Of a DNA stretch of 64,000 bases, positions 1-11,478 are shown piece after piece. The translations under genes and the position numbers were made by a program. Source of the DNA: Adiantum capillus-veneris (taxonomy: Eukaryota; Streptophyta; Polypodiopsida; Polypodiales; Pteridaceae); assembly GCA_014529385.2 (NCBI GenBank), contig CM043964.1:135074420-135138419 (forward strand), written 5' to 3'. Positions within the stretch are counted from its first letter, which is position 1, and the number at the start of each line of letters is the position of its first letter. Below the pieces are notes generated by a model, which saw nothing but the letters and a program-made list of their open reading frames with translations, had not been told where the DNA came from and ran no database searches.

Positions 1-647
<647 letters not shown>

Positions 648-783
648 ACCCTAAGAGGGATCCTAGTGCTTGATACATGTATGTGTTCATGACTCTTGGA
701 GATAAGGCATTTCAACAGAGATGTTTCCTCTTATTGAGAGAATTGTAAATTAACATTGTGATATAAGAACATTTCTCCAAAAG

Positions 784-815
<32 letters not shown>

Positions 816-820
816 AGAGA
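784..820. repeat. Compound microsatellite (AC)n(AG)n
   Basis: A short AC tract passes into AG, in the same compound style as the tract at 515-646. Confidence 0.95.
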
Positions 821-1204
821 TGAATGGGAAACACAACCAAAACTTTTCATCAAATAAACTATACAAAATGTTTATAAATCATCTTCCAAAATATCTCTAC
901 AAGTAGCTTGATCTAAATCTAAACCCATGGCTTCTAAATCAATAACGAGAGAAATTGAATTGTTGTTTGTGGATGTGATGGCTTCATCATGTTTTAACTC
1001 ATCATCTTTCATCTCATCATTGTCATTATGCCAATCATCCTTACTATGGTAGTGTTGGAACTTGAATCATTAATCTCTCTCTCCCCTATCTCCCCTTCAT
1101 GTAAAGCAATAGGTGAAAGAGGGTTGAAGGTAGACTCCACTTTGTTAGTGGCATAATTGGTATTATGTTACAAGAAAATAAGGGTAAAGAAGGTATTATA
1201 TTAC

Positions 1205-1377
1205 AAGAAAAGAAGGGTAGAGAGGGAGATAATGAGAGAGGGAAAGAGGAATAGATATAGAGGGGAAGAGAGGAAGAGAGACAGAGGGAGAGATATAGAG
1301 AAAAAGGGAAAGAGATAGAGATATAGAGGGAGAGAGAGGGAGAGATAGATGGAAAGAGAGGAAGAGATATATAGAGA
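1205..1377. repeat. Imperfect GA-rich purine tract
   Basis: About 170 bases are nearly all purine on the plus strand, built from degenerate GAGA and GGGA units with occasional TAT interruptions. It looks like a decayed (GA)n microsatellite. No gene is supported here. Confidence 0.85.
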
Positions 1378-1563
1378 ACTAGTATGGGGCAATTAACTAT
1401 TGGCTGAGTGTAAATTGGTTGTTTAGGGTTAGGTTTAATATGAAATGTATACCTTTTTTGCAATGGATTATCTCTATAATGTATTGTTTTGATTATATAA
1501 CATTCTAAAATCAACACTTTATGTTTATTAGAAGTATTTTGATTGTGTATCACATTGCATATT

Positions 1564-1566
<3 letters not shown>

Positions 1567-1608
<42 letters not shown>
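1567..1608. repeat. (GA)n microsatellite
   Basis: An uninterrupted GA run of about 21 units. Confidence 0.97.
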
Positions 1609-1610
<2 letters not shown>

Positions 1611-2187
1611 AGAGATTTGGATTTTATTAAACATTAAAAAAATAATTCCATAGGTAACGAACCTTTAAATTAAATAAGATCTCTTTTTTAGATTATAATA
1701 ATTGCTAAAAGAAGAAGAAGTTTTGGAAAAAACATTGTATCCATTTAGAGTAATTGATCTCTTATTATAAAGTGTTCTAAGTGATTTGCTTTGTCCTTTA
1801 TTGTTGTTGAATCTATAATTTTGATCGTGAACTTTTTGTGGAACGGCTTGTATTTTTTAAGGTTAGTAATTTATCATCAATTTAGTGGGTTTCTTAATTA
1901 TCTTGCATGATCCTTTTGATTTAGATTAATTTTTTTTCCAATATAGATTTTTTATTTATTATACAATGTAATTTATAAATGAAAATTTTACTTTTATTTT
2001 TTGTAGTTGTTGATTTTCAGAGAGACTTTGTTTTGTAAAAACATTTGATAATTAGACTTATTAAAATGATTTTGTAGGAACTTTTATGAGTTTTACTATA
2101 AATATAAGAGGTATTTAAAATCTATTTAAATATTTTGGAATGTAGATTGTCTTTTTATTAAGGTAAGCAATGGATTCATATTTTGAT

Positions 2188-2196
2188 GGGGGGGGG

Positions 2197-2249
<53 letters not shown>
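2188..2249. repeat. G12 homopolymer followed by (GA)n
   Basis: Twelve G residues run directly into about 24 GA units. Confidence 0.95.
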
Positions 2250-2252
<3 letters not shown>

Positions 2253-3542
2253 TGAGAATGTATTATTTGACTTTATGTTGATATTTTATTAAAAAAATTA
2301 TATTATAAATTTGTTGATATTTAAGTAAAATGTGAATTTTTGAAGTAATAATTGTACCTTGATTGGTGGATTGGAATTATTTGTAGGTATTGAAGTTGTT
2401 CACAAAGATGATTCTCCTCTATTAGCTATATCCATATCTATAAATAGAGAAAAAATTGTGATTTTATATCATTGCTTTGACTCATGGTAATGAGAATTTT
2501 GCAAAAAGCTCCATATTGTCTTCTTGCAAAGTCCATATCTAGTGATGATGTGATGCTTTCCAAAGTGATTGGATATTGTTTATTTTTTACGTTGTATAGT
2601 TGCTCGTACTCTTTTAGAATGATTGAAGCTAGTCTATTATCAAGAGTTTGTAAAAAGAGTCTAATGGAATATTGTAGCCAAAATGCAATAAGTTGGTAGC
2701 ATATGCTGAAATTCCATTGGTGTGTTTATCTAATAAAGCTTGAGCTTCACATTGCTCAAGAATTATATCTTCATTTGGTAAATCTTCTTTGGAATCTATA
2801 TTGTTAGACCTGCAAAGTAAGTGCAATTGAATTAGTTATATTTGACATTATGAACAATATGTATAAATAAATTTTCTAAAACATGAGTTATGTAATATAA
2901 ACAATATTAATCAATTATTTAAAAATAAGTTGAATTATGTACCATTTACAGGGAGTTTCCTAGTAGTATGTGTTTTTTTCCATGTTTGAAACATATTCTC
3001 AGTCACGTCATATGTTGTTTTAGTTCATCATAAGACGACCAACCATAAATGTAATCTATTGGATCACATCCTAACATTAGGAAGGGAATGGGTTCTAAGG
3101 GGGCCTCTTTATTTGCCATGGGATTAATAAGGATATTATGGAAGGGGCAAATTGGTGGATGCCATGTGGACTGAAATGGTGGGTATGGCAGGGCCTAAAA
3201 GTAAGTGGTCAAACTTGTACTCTTTTATAAAATACAAAGAGAAAATCTCTTATAAATTCAAAAAAATGAACTTTTCTCTAAACAATTGAGTAAAAACCAA
3301 TCCTTTCTCTCTCTATTGGCTACCAGTTTCTCCCCCCCTCTCTCCTAAAAGGGGTCCCCTCCAAAAGCGTGTTGATCATTCCCTCCCTCTCTCTCTATTG
3401 TACCATCTCTCACTTCTCTTCACTTCACTTGTTTCTCTTTCCTTCCTTTCAGTTTTCCCTCCCAAAAGCTCTGCAGTAGAAGTTTGAACCTCCTTTCCCT
3501 CCTCAAGCTTACTGCATTCTTAAGGGCTACGTTCTCCTCAGA
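2250..3542. other. AT-rich spacer, then pyrimidine-rich stretch
   Basis: There is no recognisable gene. From about 3300 to 3470 the plus strand is CT-rich (runs of CTCTCT and CCCTCC). It would suit a plant 5' untranslated or core promoter region for the plus-strand exons that follow, but no TATA element is convincing. Confidence 0.35.
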
Positions 3543-4958
3543 ATGAAGTTCTCCATTACTCCATGGGCTTCACTAAACACCTCTAGGTAAAATTGAAGTC
3601 TATAGCATATCCTTCTGCTACATCATTCCTCTTTCTTTCCTCAACAGGTATCTTGCTCCTTCTCCATTAAGCTCTCTAGAGAGGATCTACTTCCCTCTCA
3701 AGTTTTGCAACATTTCTTCCACATTAAGACAACAAGCAGGTGGAACAGTATAGCAGTAAGTGGCATCCTTCACCTTTGTGTACCATCAAGATTCTTACTC
3801 TTTATACAGCTGAGAACATGGATGTGCAATGTCTAATCATAAGTGTTTGTGTGCAGGTTGTGCCACTATTTCCCATGGAATCATCAGGTACTGGACGACC
3901 TAGGAGTGTCATTGACTCCATTTCATGCAGCAATGTACAAGACGAAAATGGATATTGGGTGACGATGGAGTTAAAACAAATGATGTGGGTGACAATGCAG
4001 TCCAGCTCAAGAGGTGCACACAAGGTCTCAAGGAGACACATGGCTTCTTGAGCACACCATTGGAAGGGAAGAATCATCGAGTTTAAGCAAACATAAGACG
4101 GCAAGAGGCTCGCAAAGGTGTAGCATGTGTATGTTGCTCACAACTGAAGCTAGAGACAACAGTGGCTCCATTGAGGTTTCCTACAAATTGTAATTTTTAC
4201 TCCTCTTGCAAGTTTTTCAGTTATCTATTTAGTATTTCTGCCTGGTGTGTTGCTTTTGATGACTGTAAGATTTCCATTTCTTTTTGTTCATATTTACAGA
4301 TGTTTTTCCATCCGATTTTATAAAGTGGGAGCCAATAGAGTCCTTCACTGGAACTTTTGAGGCCATCCACACTGAGCTTGGCAAATTGCTCTATGTTGGT
4401 TGTCAGTCCTTTGAGCTTGCCTCACGTGACATTTTTTTTTAATGATCATATTTATGTCACACCTAGGAAAAATGGATAGGGTAATCTATCTCTGGTTCAC
4501 TCGCCCACCTTGGAGAGTTTGGAATGGCCTAAGCCAGACAGTGCCTTGATCAAGCAACCAAAAGGAGAATCAAGGTGGATGTGCAAGCAGCAATGAAGTG
4601 CACCTATGGTTTCCATAAAGCCACGGTAACATGGTTTATGTCTCTTCATGTGTTTGTGTTTATATTTCGACTTCAGAGTGTTCACAGGACACCAACAATG
4701 TGGACTTGCAAAGGGGGAAGTGCGATCAATGGGTTTCTTGCAGCTGGATGGGAAACTAAGGTGGTCAACCACCAGGGAGATAGAATCAAGTGCTCTGTAG
4801 TTGCTGACAAGGTGGTGTTCAGATACCATATTGCAAAGCAAAGCTTGTCGATGGTCTTTCCCTATAGAAGATGGAAGTTGACGATGGGAGAATGGGAGGC
4901 ACTAGACTCTGAGGTTGCTGCTAGAGAATCAGTTGACCTGCAAATACATCTCTACTGA
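3543..4958 (+). pseudogene. Unknown multi-exon protein-coding remnant
   Basis: I do not recognise this gene. Several short stretches read like real protein but lie in different frames. One is 3930-4085, with a stretch containing KTNDVGDNAVQLKR. Another is 4310-4435, following a TTTACAG acceptor and containing SDFIKWEPIESFTGTFEAIH; removing one base from the T9 run near 4433 extends it with NDHIYVTPRKNG. The last, 4676-4958, follows a CTTCAG acceptor, contains MVFPYRRWKLTMGEWEAL and ends at a TGA. A possible first exon starts at the ATG at 3543 with a GTAAAA donor at 3587. The frame changes could be introns or indels; the poly-T shift and an in-frame TAG in the 4430-4610 reading favour decay. 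It lies just upstream of, and on the same strand as, another unknown decayed gene. Confidence 0.4.
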
Positions 4959-4960
4959 TG

Positions 4961-5481
4961 CAGTGCACCACATTATAGTGAACAATGACTAGCATATTAG
5001 TCACCTTCGCGAGTATCTTAATCTCATATATACCTTTCCCAAACAATATCTCTTTGTAATCAATGAAAAGATTGTTCGCTCCAGGAAAGAGAAGAGCGTT
5101 TTGTGTGAGAACATTCCGTTTCTGCGATGTATTTTTGTAAAAGCTTGTAACTGACATGGATTTTGTCCACATTAATACATACGGTGTTTTGAATCTCGTT
5201 TCTGCACGTACTTGTTTATTCTCATCTTGTTCAAGTTTTCGATTGAAATGTGCAATTTATTTATTGTGGAGCACAAATGTTTTCAATGTTGGTTTCTTTC
5301 AATGCTTTGTCGTGTAATTTTGTTTAAAATTAAAGTTTTAAGTTATTTTGACATTAATTTAAGTGCTTTTAAAAAAGTGACTTTGGGTATATAAGTGACT
5401 TTCTAGTTTTTAAACTTCATTTCTCACATTCATAAAACTCTAGCTCTAAGCTCTCTTCGCATCTTCTTCCCGAACGAACCC
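4961..5481. other. Spacer between two unknown plus-strand genes
   Basis: AT-rich and without supportable coding. It probably holds the 3' untranslated region of the upstream remnant and the promoter or leader of the next gene; 5425-5480 is pyrimidine-rich, like a plant leader. Confidence 0.35.
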
Positions 5482-6980
5482 ATGGTAACGTCTACTGATG
5501 CACTTATCACAAAAATAGAAAAGGTAGGACTTGCAGATCGAGCACATGAACTAATCAGTGTGTTCAAGGGGACAATTGACATGCAGGCCACTACCAACCT
5601 TCGTGCAGAGGCATTCAGACTACATGGTGCAACACATGGAGGAATATGCCATAATCTTTGAGGGATCCGACACGGCGTGGTTGCCAGTGTATTTCTTGAA
5701 GCATCTCTATGCGGCTGACAAAAACTTCCAGTTTTGCTTGTTGAGGTTTATTAAAGGCCTCACGGAACAGAACTTCAAGACAGAGGATGAGGATGATCTC
5801 ATGGATTTGGGCATGGGGTGCATAGGCACCCAATTTATTTCATGGGACATGGCTCTAACATTACATGTGCTTGAGGTCATGGACAAGGGAAAATCAAAGG
5901 AAAAGGTCAATCAAAGACCTCTTGTGACCATTGTGGAGGAATCAAATGAAGTTATCAAAGAGATAGATGAGCAGGCGGAAGCATCTATGGCACTCGTACT
6001 CATGCAAGATCCCAGCGGCACTGAGGAGGAATATCGAATGATAGAGGGAGATGGGGTGTTGGAAGAGATCCCGGACCTCCAAATTCTCACTTTGCATCCA
6101 GTGGTGGTGGATGATCGTCAGTTTCTGTTCCTTGACGACATTGCCAAAACGTTAGGACTCAGAGAAGATTAGTCACTTGCAGTGCTTGCTATCTATGCGG
6201 GCATGAAGGATCCCAGTGGGAAGGAAGAGAAAGTCAATTTTCAAATTGATTTCAAAGACCAAGATCTCCCAGCAAGCCTCTCCTTCCTCCCCAATGAAAA
6301 CGAACAACAGTTGGTGAAAACAGTAGCAAGTACACTAGTAGAAATAAAATCATGTGCCTCTTTCTACGAAAGCGTACCAGAGAGCACATTTCATCCACAC
6401 AAACCACTGCTTGCAATTGGTAGAGATGATCGATCTAGCATCGATCTTACAAAGAAAAATCTTGAAGAGAGGGATGAAGAAACTGAGGTAAATAAATCTA
6501 AACCTGGTATAATTTCTAGTATTCCTTACTAGAAGTGTTAATATCAATTAAAATGCTTTGCAGACGGCTTATCATGTTAATAAGTTTGCAATGCGTACTG
6601 GAGGTTCGTGCAATGTCTCCACGGGTAGAGATAGTTATCTTTGGCACTACCTGAGCCATCTGGGGCCATCGATTCTTAGAGTTGCTCACATAGAGTTCTC
6701 CAAGAATGGTTATGTAGAGCTCCTAAAGTGTAAAGCATTAAGTGGCATACTCGCTGAAGATTATCTCACCTTAAACGCTCACAAATGTATATTGGTGGAC
6801 CAAGAGTCAGCATTGTATGCCTTTACAGGCAAACACCCAGGCTCGGTCCTCTCCCACTGCGCCTTGAGCCTAGGTCAAGGGTTGACAAACCTAGAGGAAA
6901 TTGTAAAATCCCTTGGTGTCAAGTCAGCCATTTGCTCATTACCCAAAGATGTGATTCGTAGAAAAACCAATCGACCATGA
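5482..6980 (+). pseudogene. Unknown two-exon gene, broken by frameshift and stop
   Basis: Function unknown. The reading begins at the ATG at 5482 (MVTSTDALITKIEKVGLADR) in frame 1 and continues from about 5620 in frame 2, so there is one apparent frameshift near 5615-5625. Frame 2 runs to 6487 with one in-frame TAG at 6170-6172, where sense coding resumes at once (SLAVLAIYAGMK). A clean intron lies at 6488-6563 (GAG|GTAAAT to TTTGCAG|AC, phase 0). The last exon runs to a TGA at 6978-6980. The reconstructed length is about 480 residues, acidic in the middle (EESNEVIKEIDEQ), with no transmembrane segment or motif I can name. AATAAA follows 16 bases after the stop. The in-phase intron and polyadenylation signal show it was a real gene; the stop and shift suggest decay. 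Confidence 0.55.
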
Positions 6981-6995
6981 TGTAATATTCGAATC

Positions 6996-7009
6996 AATAA
7001 AGAATAAAT
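6996..7009 (+). terminator. Polyadenylation signals
   Basis: Two overlapping AATAAA-type hexamers (6996 and about 7004) lie just after the stop codon of the upstream plus-strand gene, a normal position for a plant near-upstream element. Confidence 0.5.
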
Positions 7010-7073
7010 GTTTTTGCCAATGATTTTTATCACCATTCAGTACTTGTTTTTTAATTCATATTGTTCAATAATT

Positions 7074-7346
7074 TCCATTTTCACCTGCCGAGGCACACAC
7101 GTGCACAGAACCCAGCAATTCTGTCAGTGACAGAATTGCTCCCTGCGCGCCGTGGCGCACAAGGGCTTTTTTTGCACCGTCTAACCCCACCCGGCACCGC
7201 CGATGCGTCACATGCCCTTCTTGACCCCGTACGCCCCCCCCTGTCGCCTCGTTTCGCAAAATTATCTTCGAGACGCTCCCCCCGGCCGCCCGGTGGCGGC
7301 ATGTTCGAGGTTCTGTGCATGTGTGTGCCTCGGCGGGCAAAAATGG
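7074..7346. mobile_element. MITE with about 38-bp inverted repeats
   Basis: The left arm (7074-7112) and right arm (7309-7346) are inverted repeats that differ at only a few positions; the shared core is CCGAGGCACACAC followed by TGCACAGAACC. The 273-bp element is far more GC-rich than its surroundings and contains no real gene; the ORFs seen across it in several frames are compositional. A second, nested palindrome sits just inside the left arm at 7114-7140 (AGCAATTCTGTCA, one central base, TGACAGAATTGCT). I could not find a clear target-site duplication, so the superfamily is not assigned. Confidence 0.8.
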
Positions 7347-7532
7347 AGCCATGGTGGTGAACTTAAATTTAACATATCCAAAAATTCAAATACATATAAA
7401 AAACAATGTACAAATTAAAATTGAACAATTGCTCGGAATGGTAGAAATTTGCCAGTTGATATTATAGAGAAAGATTACAAATCTCATGAAGAGAGAGTAC
7501 ATGGGATAAACTACATCTTATGAAGGCATCCT
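7347..7532. other. Short AT-rich spacer
   Basis: This lies 3' of the histone-like ORF, which is on the minus strand, so it should contain that gene's 3' untranslated region. No clear signal is seen. Confidence 0.4.
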
Positions 7533-7958
7533 TCATTTCTTAAATTTAGTGCTAAGGCTAAATTCGTATTTTTTTAAGTAAACACGCTTTGCATGCGCCA
7601 TACAGGAGATGCCATCTTGAAAAAGCTGCACCAAAATGTCTTCAGCGGCATCTTGTAAGGCCAGTAAAGCTGCGTGTTGTATTCTTGTAATGGAATCACT
7701 ATATTCATCTATTATCTCTCTCACCACCCGAGAGAAGGCCGCTTTGGGTATGATTGGCTCAGTGCTCTTTTGGTATTTCTTGATCTCACATAGAGCCGTT
7801 GTGCCTGGCCTCCATCTCCGCTTTTTCTGTGTTGTTGGTGGTGGTGGAGGAGCTGCCTGCCTAGCCCATTGAGGAGGATCATCTTTGTATTTTTTCCTCC
7901 TCTCCTCTTGGGTTTGCTGCTCTTCTGGTGTCACCTTGTCCCTTTTCTTTTTGCACAT
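7533..7958 (-). CDS. Divergent histone H3 / CENH3-like protein
   Basis: The 141-residue product starts at ATG 7958. Residues 47-137 match the histone H3 fold in order: RWRPGTTAL at the start of helix alphaN (49-57), KKYQKSTEPIIP (60-71), helix 1 around FSRVVREI (75-82), helix 2 around ALLALQDAAEDILVQLF (97-113), then CMAHAKRV (119-126). The alphaN-to-helix-2 spacing is one residue longer than in canonical H3, and the ITR...ALLALQDAAED wording is closer to plant CENH3. The C-terminal helix is poorly conserved (YEFSLSTKFKK) and the usual ARR ending is missing. The tail before the fold is basic and proline-rich (PPPPP at 37-41) and lacks the canonical H3 ARTKQ tail. The fold has no introns, unlike plant CENH3 genes. 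A coiled-coil ORF lies 12 bases upstream on the same strand in another frame and may be its N-terminal part. It could be a retrocopy of a host CENH3 or a transposon-borne histone. Confidence 0.75.
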   Translation of the reverse strand: MCKKKRDKVTPEEQQTQEERRKKYKDDPPQWARQAAPPPPPTTQKKRRWRPGTTALCEIKKYQKSTEPIIPKAAFSRVVREIIDEYSDSITRIQHAALLALQDAAEDILVQLFQDGISCMAHAKRVYLKKYEFSLSTKFKK

Positions 7959-7969
7959 TGTTGGGCTCT

Positions 7970-8593
7970 CTAAGGGATTTTTGAAGGCTTTGAGCTCCCA
8001 GCCTTTGCTTGTTGGGTGTCTTGAGCTCTATCTTGTGCCGCCTTCTTCTCTGCCTGTGCTCGTGCTTGTAAGTTGGCCAAATGAGCTCTCTCGGCCTCAG
8101 CTCTCTGCCTTTCCTCTTGCTCTCTCTGTCTTCTCTGCTCTTCTTGTACTCTAAGGGCTTCCTTTTCAGCTACCTCTTTCTTTTCCCTCTCCCTTTGTCT
8201 TTTCCTCCTCTCGGCCTCTTTTGCTTTAGATACCGGGTCGCCCGGTATTACCTTCATTACTCTTTCTTTGATTTGTGGTGGAAAATTTTGAAGTGTAGTA
8301 TGTGGGGTGGCCTGAGCACTAGTGGTTGTGGCAGGAGGCGATGGCGGTGGATTTTCAAGAGGACCTCGATATTCATCTTCTGTTTCTTGCATTACTCTAT
8401 GAAGAGGTGAAATCGGTGGGGGATCTGGAAGAGGTGTGCGAGTGGAATGGGTTAAATCATCGAGACCTCCAAATATGTGTTGCATGTTGCTTTGATCATC
8501 TGGATTTGATGGTTGGGGAGGCTCTTGGGTGTTTGGAGCAGGCTGGGACACTGGGTTGTTGAGGATGTGGATTTGAAGCCGTGGATTCTGCAT
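7970..8593 (-). CDS. Pro-rich and coiled-coil ORF upstream of H3-like gene
   Basis: A 207-residue ORF from ATG 8593. The first half is rich in P, Q, N and S (for example PLPDPPPISPLH). From about residue 115 it becomes a highly charged helix of E, K, R, Q and A (KAKEAERRKRQREREKKEV), typical of a long coiled coil or single alpha helix, ending in KAGSSKPSKIP and a stop. The frame of the histone-like ORF is already open across the last 45 bases of this ORF, so a single-base slip at about 7975-8020 would fuse the two into one protein of about 340 residues with a C-terminal histone fold. Whether they are separate cistrons, a frameshifted pseudogene or joined by splicing cannot be settled here. 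No known domain is recognised. Confidence 0.55.
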   Translation of the reverse strand: MQNPRLQIHILNNPVSQPAPNTQEPPQPSNPDDQSNMQHIFGGLDDLTHSTRTPLPDPPPISPLHRVMQETEDEYRGPLENPPPSPPATTTSAQATPHTTLQNFPPQIKERVMKVIPGDPVSKAKEAERRKRQREREKKEVAEKEALRVQEEQRRQREQEERQRAEAERAHLANLQARAQAEKKAAQDRAQDTQQAKAGSSKPSKIP

Positions 8594-8720
8594 GGGGTTT
8601 CGGCTACGGATTTTCTGCGGTGTGAGTTATCCACTTGTGGTTGAGGATGTGGATTTGAAATCGTGGATTTTGCATGCGGTTTCGACTGCGGATTTTCTAC
8701 GGTGTGAGTGGTTGTGGTGA
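8556..8720. repeat. 82-bp tandem duplication
   Basis: The block starting GAGGATGTGGATTTGAA at 8561 is repeated at 8643 with a few changes. The unit is not a multiple of three, so it shifts the reading frame of the minus-strand gene upstream of 8593. The repeated peptide (HRRKS...FKSTSSTT) therefore appears in two frames, and the true N-terminus cannot be placed. Confidence 0.85.
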
Positions 8721-8841
8721 TATTGTTGTGCGTAGTGCCAACCTGCTCGTGTGAATCGTCCATGTGGTGCAAGATGTGAGTGCGTGTGTGTTTGTGCTCG
8801 AGTGGATGTTCTAGAATGTGCAAACAAGAAATGAACTTCAA

Positions 8842-9454
8842 GTTGTGAGTTTTGACTTATAAAGTACTAATTTTTAAAAAAAACGTAAAAAACTCAATAA
8901 TACCATTAAAAATCCAAAATAACTCCAAAATTATCAAAATTTGTTACATGAAACCACTGAATGGGGCATCAACAAATCACGTGGCATTACAATGTATCTC
9001 AATATGGGAATGGTTAGTGTCAAAAATTTATTGATTTTCCACCCAACGTCTACCATTTCGTCGCCTTGTCGCCAACCACCGTCGAAATTGATCTTTTGCA
9101 CTAGAAGCATGATATGATTTCGATCACCTCACGCTAATCACTTTCTCTATTCTGCATTTCAAGCTTCTTTGCACTCTAGTCTTCTTCCTTTCTCTTCTCA
9201 CTAGAACTCTGTAGAACCAATTGAACATTTTGTGTAGGGCATTGCTCTTTTTCCTCCCACCTCCGTGCCTTGTATTTTTAAAATACACTGCTTTTGTTTG
9301 ATAGTGTGAGCACTCCATTCCTTCGCTACTCTAGATGCCCAATGAGCCAAATGTGTCAAGGAAAAGATGAGCTATGAGCAAAAAGAATATGCTGCAAAAA
9401 TATAAATCTTTAGTTCAAACACTGATGTTTTTTTTTAATCCAAAGACAAAGTGT
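8842..9454. other. Spacer, no supported gene
   Basis: AT-rich DNA upstream of the minus-strand histone-like locus. It should contain its promoter, but no convincing element was seen. A 64-residue minus-strand ORF at 9124-9318 is too short and unsupported to call. Confidence 0.35.
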
Positions 9455-10607
9455 TCAACCCACCATGTAATGTGTTATGTGTGTCTCCCCCCAGGCATCC
9501 ACCATTTGCGTTGTGAAACTATTGATTACAAACTTTAAAGTGTATATCTCAGCAAAAGTTAGATTTTCCTTTTCAAGTAACCAAAAAATATCATCTGCAG
9601 ACTGCCACACGCGAGCACGCTTAATTCCTAGGGCTGCTTTGTTACCTATGTAGGTGGGTAATGTCACACACCTTTTTCCACAATTGAAACTCATTGGGAC
9701 TTTGAGAGTTAGAATAGTCTGAAAGCATATGCCTAGCTTTACTACCACCCATACATATTTTATTAGGACGATCCTATGTACTTCCAGATGCCTTCCTACC
9801 CTTTGATAGCTCTACTGCACCTCCATGAAGGCCAACGCTTGATAGAATAGATTCAAGTTCTCTGATACACTCTTCCCTTCTTTCTGCAGGCTCCATATTC
9901 CAAGCATAATTAATATGGAGCATCAGCAACTTGTCAAGAATTTGTAAATGGGCATGAAGAGTGCACACATGCACATTTATCAGAGGAATCGGTAGAATAG
10001 GATCCCAATTTGGATCATCCATGTCTCAATTAGGGGGTACACTCTGGTTACAACTAAGGATACCTTGAAACCATTGTTGGAGTGCTGAAACCACTGTTTG
10101 TGTTGTGGTCACACCTTTTGCAGAATTGACTGTAGCTTTGCCACCCGTACCCTTACCCTTACCCTTACCTTTCGCAGAGTTGACTGTAGCTTTGCCACCC
10201 TTACCCTTACCCTTTCCCTCAGTTCCTAACGAGACTTTACTGTGGCAGCAATAAATGCATGGAAAGAGGGTCATTGCACCTTGCTTTCATCCTAACATAC
10301 ACTTGAGAGTTTTCAAGTCTCCTGCCAAATGCCACTCCACTTGGAATATACCCAGTATGTGAGCATAATACATATCCCTTTTTGAGCTATTGGGAAAACA
10401 AATCAATAAGCTTTCATCATTTGTGTTACTTTCAAATACTTGTGCCTTGTATGTGCTTATCCGAGTGAGGTACACATAAGGCAATCTTTCCAAAAGCCTG
10501 AGTTTCTTTGAATACTGCTTAAGCTCTTTGTGAAACACTGCAAAGTTAAGGGGAAGGTGTTTTTTTGGTTGGAAGATGAAATCTGAAAGGGCTCTAACCC
10601 ACCACAA
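9455..10607 (-). pseudogene. Decayed transposase-like gene of unassigned family
   Basis: Three stretches (10607-10287, 10286-10026, 10025-9774) are in one frame and separated only by single stop codons (TGA 10287-10289, TGA 10026-10028, TAG 9774-9776), so one long protein was once encoded. After a frame change it continues to about 9470. Notable text: HLAGDLKTLKCMLG-stop-KQGAM followed by LFPCIYC (a CxxC likely to bind zinc); a duplicated basic GKGKGKGGKATVNSAKG block; NWDPILPIPLINVHVCTLHA; and near the end WGETHITHYMVG. The pattern (a GDLK...C..C region, a conserved helical core, THYM near the C-terminus) reads like a DNA-transposon transposase of a kind I cannot name. A second fragment with the THYM motif lies at 14306-14533. 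It shares strand with the histone-like gene downstream of it. Confidence 0.5.
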
Positions 10608-11478
10608 GAGCTTTTAAGGTAGCTCATAAAATCCACAGGTTAAAAAAAGATAAAAGGTCTGTGAAGTTTGCTGGCGGTGCTTGAAGGTCAAGCAGAAGAA
10701 GCAAGAGATTTGCAAAGTTTTCTAGGAGACCAAGGAGAATAAGTGAGGCAAGAAACTACTACAATCAAAATCTCATGCTGCTAACCCCTGCCATAATGAA
10801 GCAATTTCACGACCAAAACCCTATCCTGCTAACTCCTCCATACTACCTTGCCGAGCATATATTCCTTACCCTCTCTAAGTGCAAGCCTTACTTGGCCCTA
10901 TTGGTGCTCCATAACCCCACAATAATACTTGGCCAAGGCTTGGCCACGAGGATGCTGCATCAACTTGTTTTGTTCTGCAAGCGATTAATGTGGCTCTCCA
11001 CCTAGCCTTGACGCAGGGCAAAACTACAAAGGCATTCAAGATTTATGGTGCAACAAAAGCAGCAAAACTTGTCAACTTCTCTCTACATCAACCTGCCATG
11101 GTGGGTCACCATCCAACCCTTGGGTTTCAAAAAAATTCTTCAGTTACACACTTAAGAGGCGGTTCACACCTTGTTTTTTAAAGTTTGATGTCTCTCTAAT
11201 GCTCAAAGTTGAGCAAGGTAGTGTTCTCTTGAGCGCAAAATTTTTTGAGTTGTAAATTAATTCAAAAAATAAAAAAATAAAAAAAGAAAAGAAAAGAAGA
11301 AAAAAAAAGAACTTCGAATTGGTAGTTTGCATTGAGCCTACTGGTAAATTGTGTATATATTAAAGACACTATCCTTATAGCTCGATGCACAAGAATTGTT
11401 TTTCTTTCGTACACACACATTCATTGTAAGAGGTTTTACAAACGCTGCTTGAGTCAGACCTGACCAAGTAAGACCGCC
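10608..11478. other. No gene recognised
   Basis: Short unsupported ORFs only. An A-rich stretch at about 11265-11310 looks like an old poly-A or simple-sequence remnant. Confidence 0.4.

Noticed and set aside
7061-7418. Five overlapping ORFs on both strands
   Set aside because: They lie in a GC-rich MITE where stops are rare; none has a motif and the inverted repeats explain the region.
7533-7958. Calling the H3-like ORF the organism's functional CENH3
   Set aside because: Intronless, diverged last helix, no normal tail, and located among decayed mobile genes. It is better described as CENH3-like until a phylogeny is made.
10140-10225. CCCTTA repeats resembling an interstitial telomere
   Set aside because: Only a few units, imperfect and not the plant TTTAGGG type; they encode GKGKGK in a duplicated block of the transposase-like gene.
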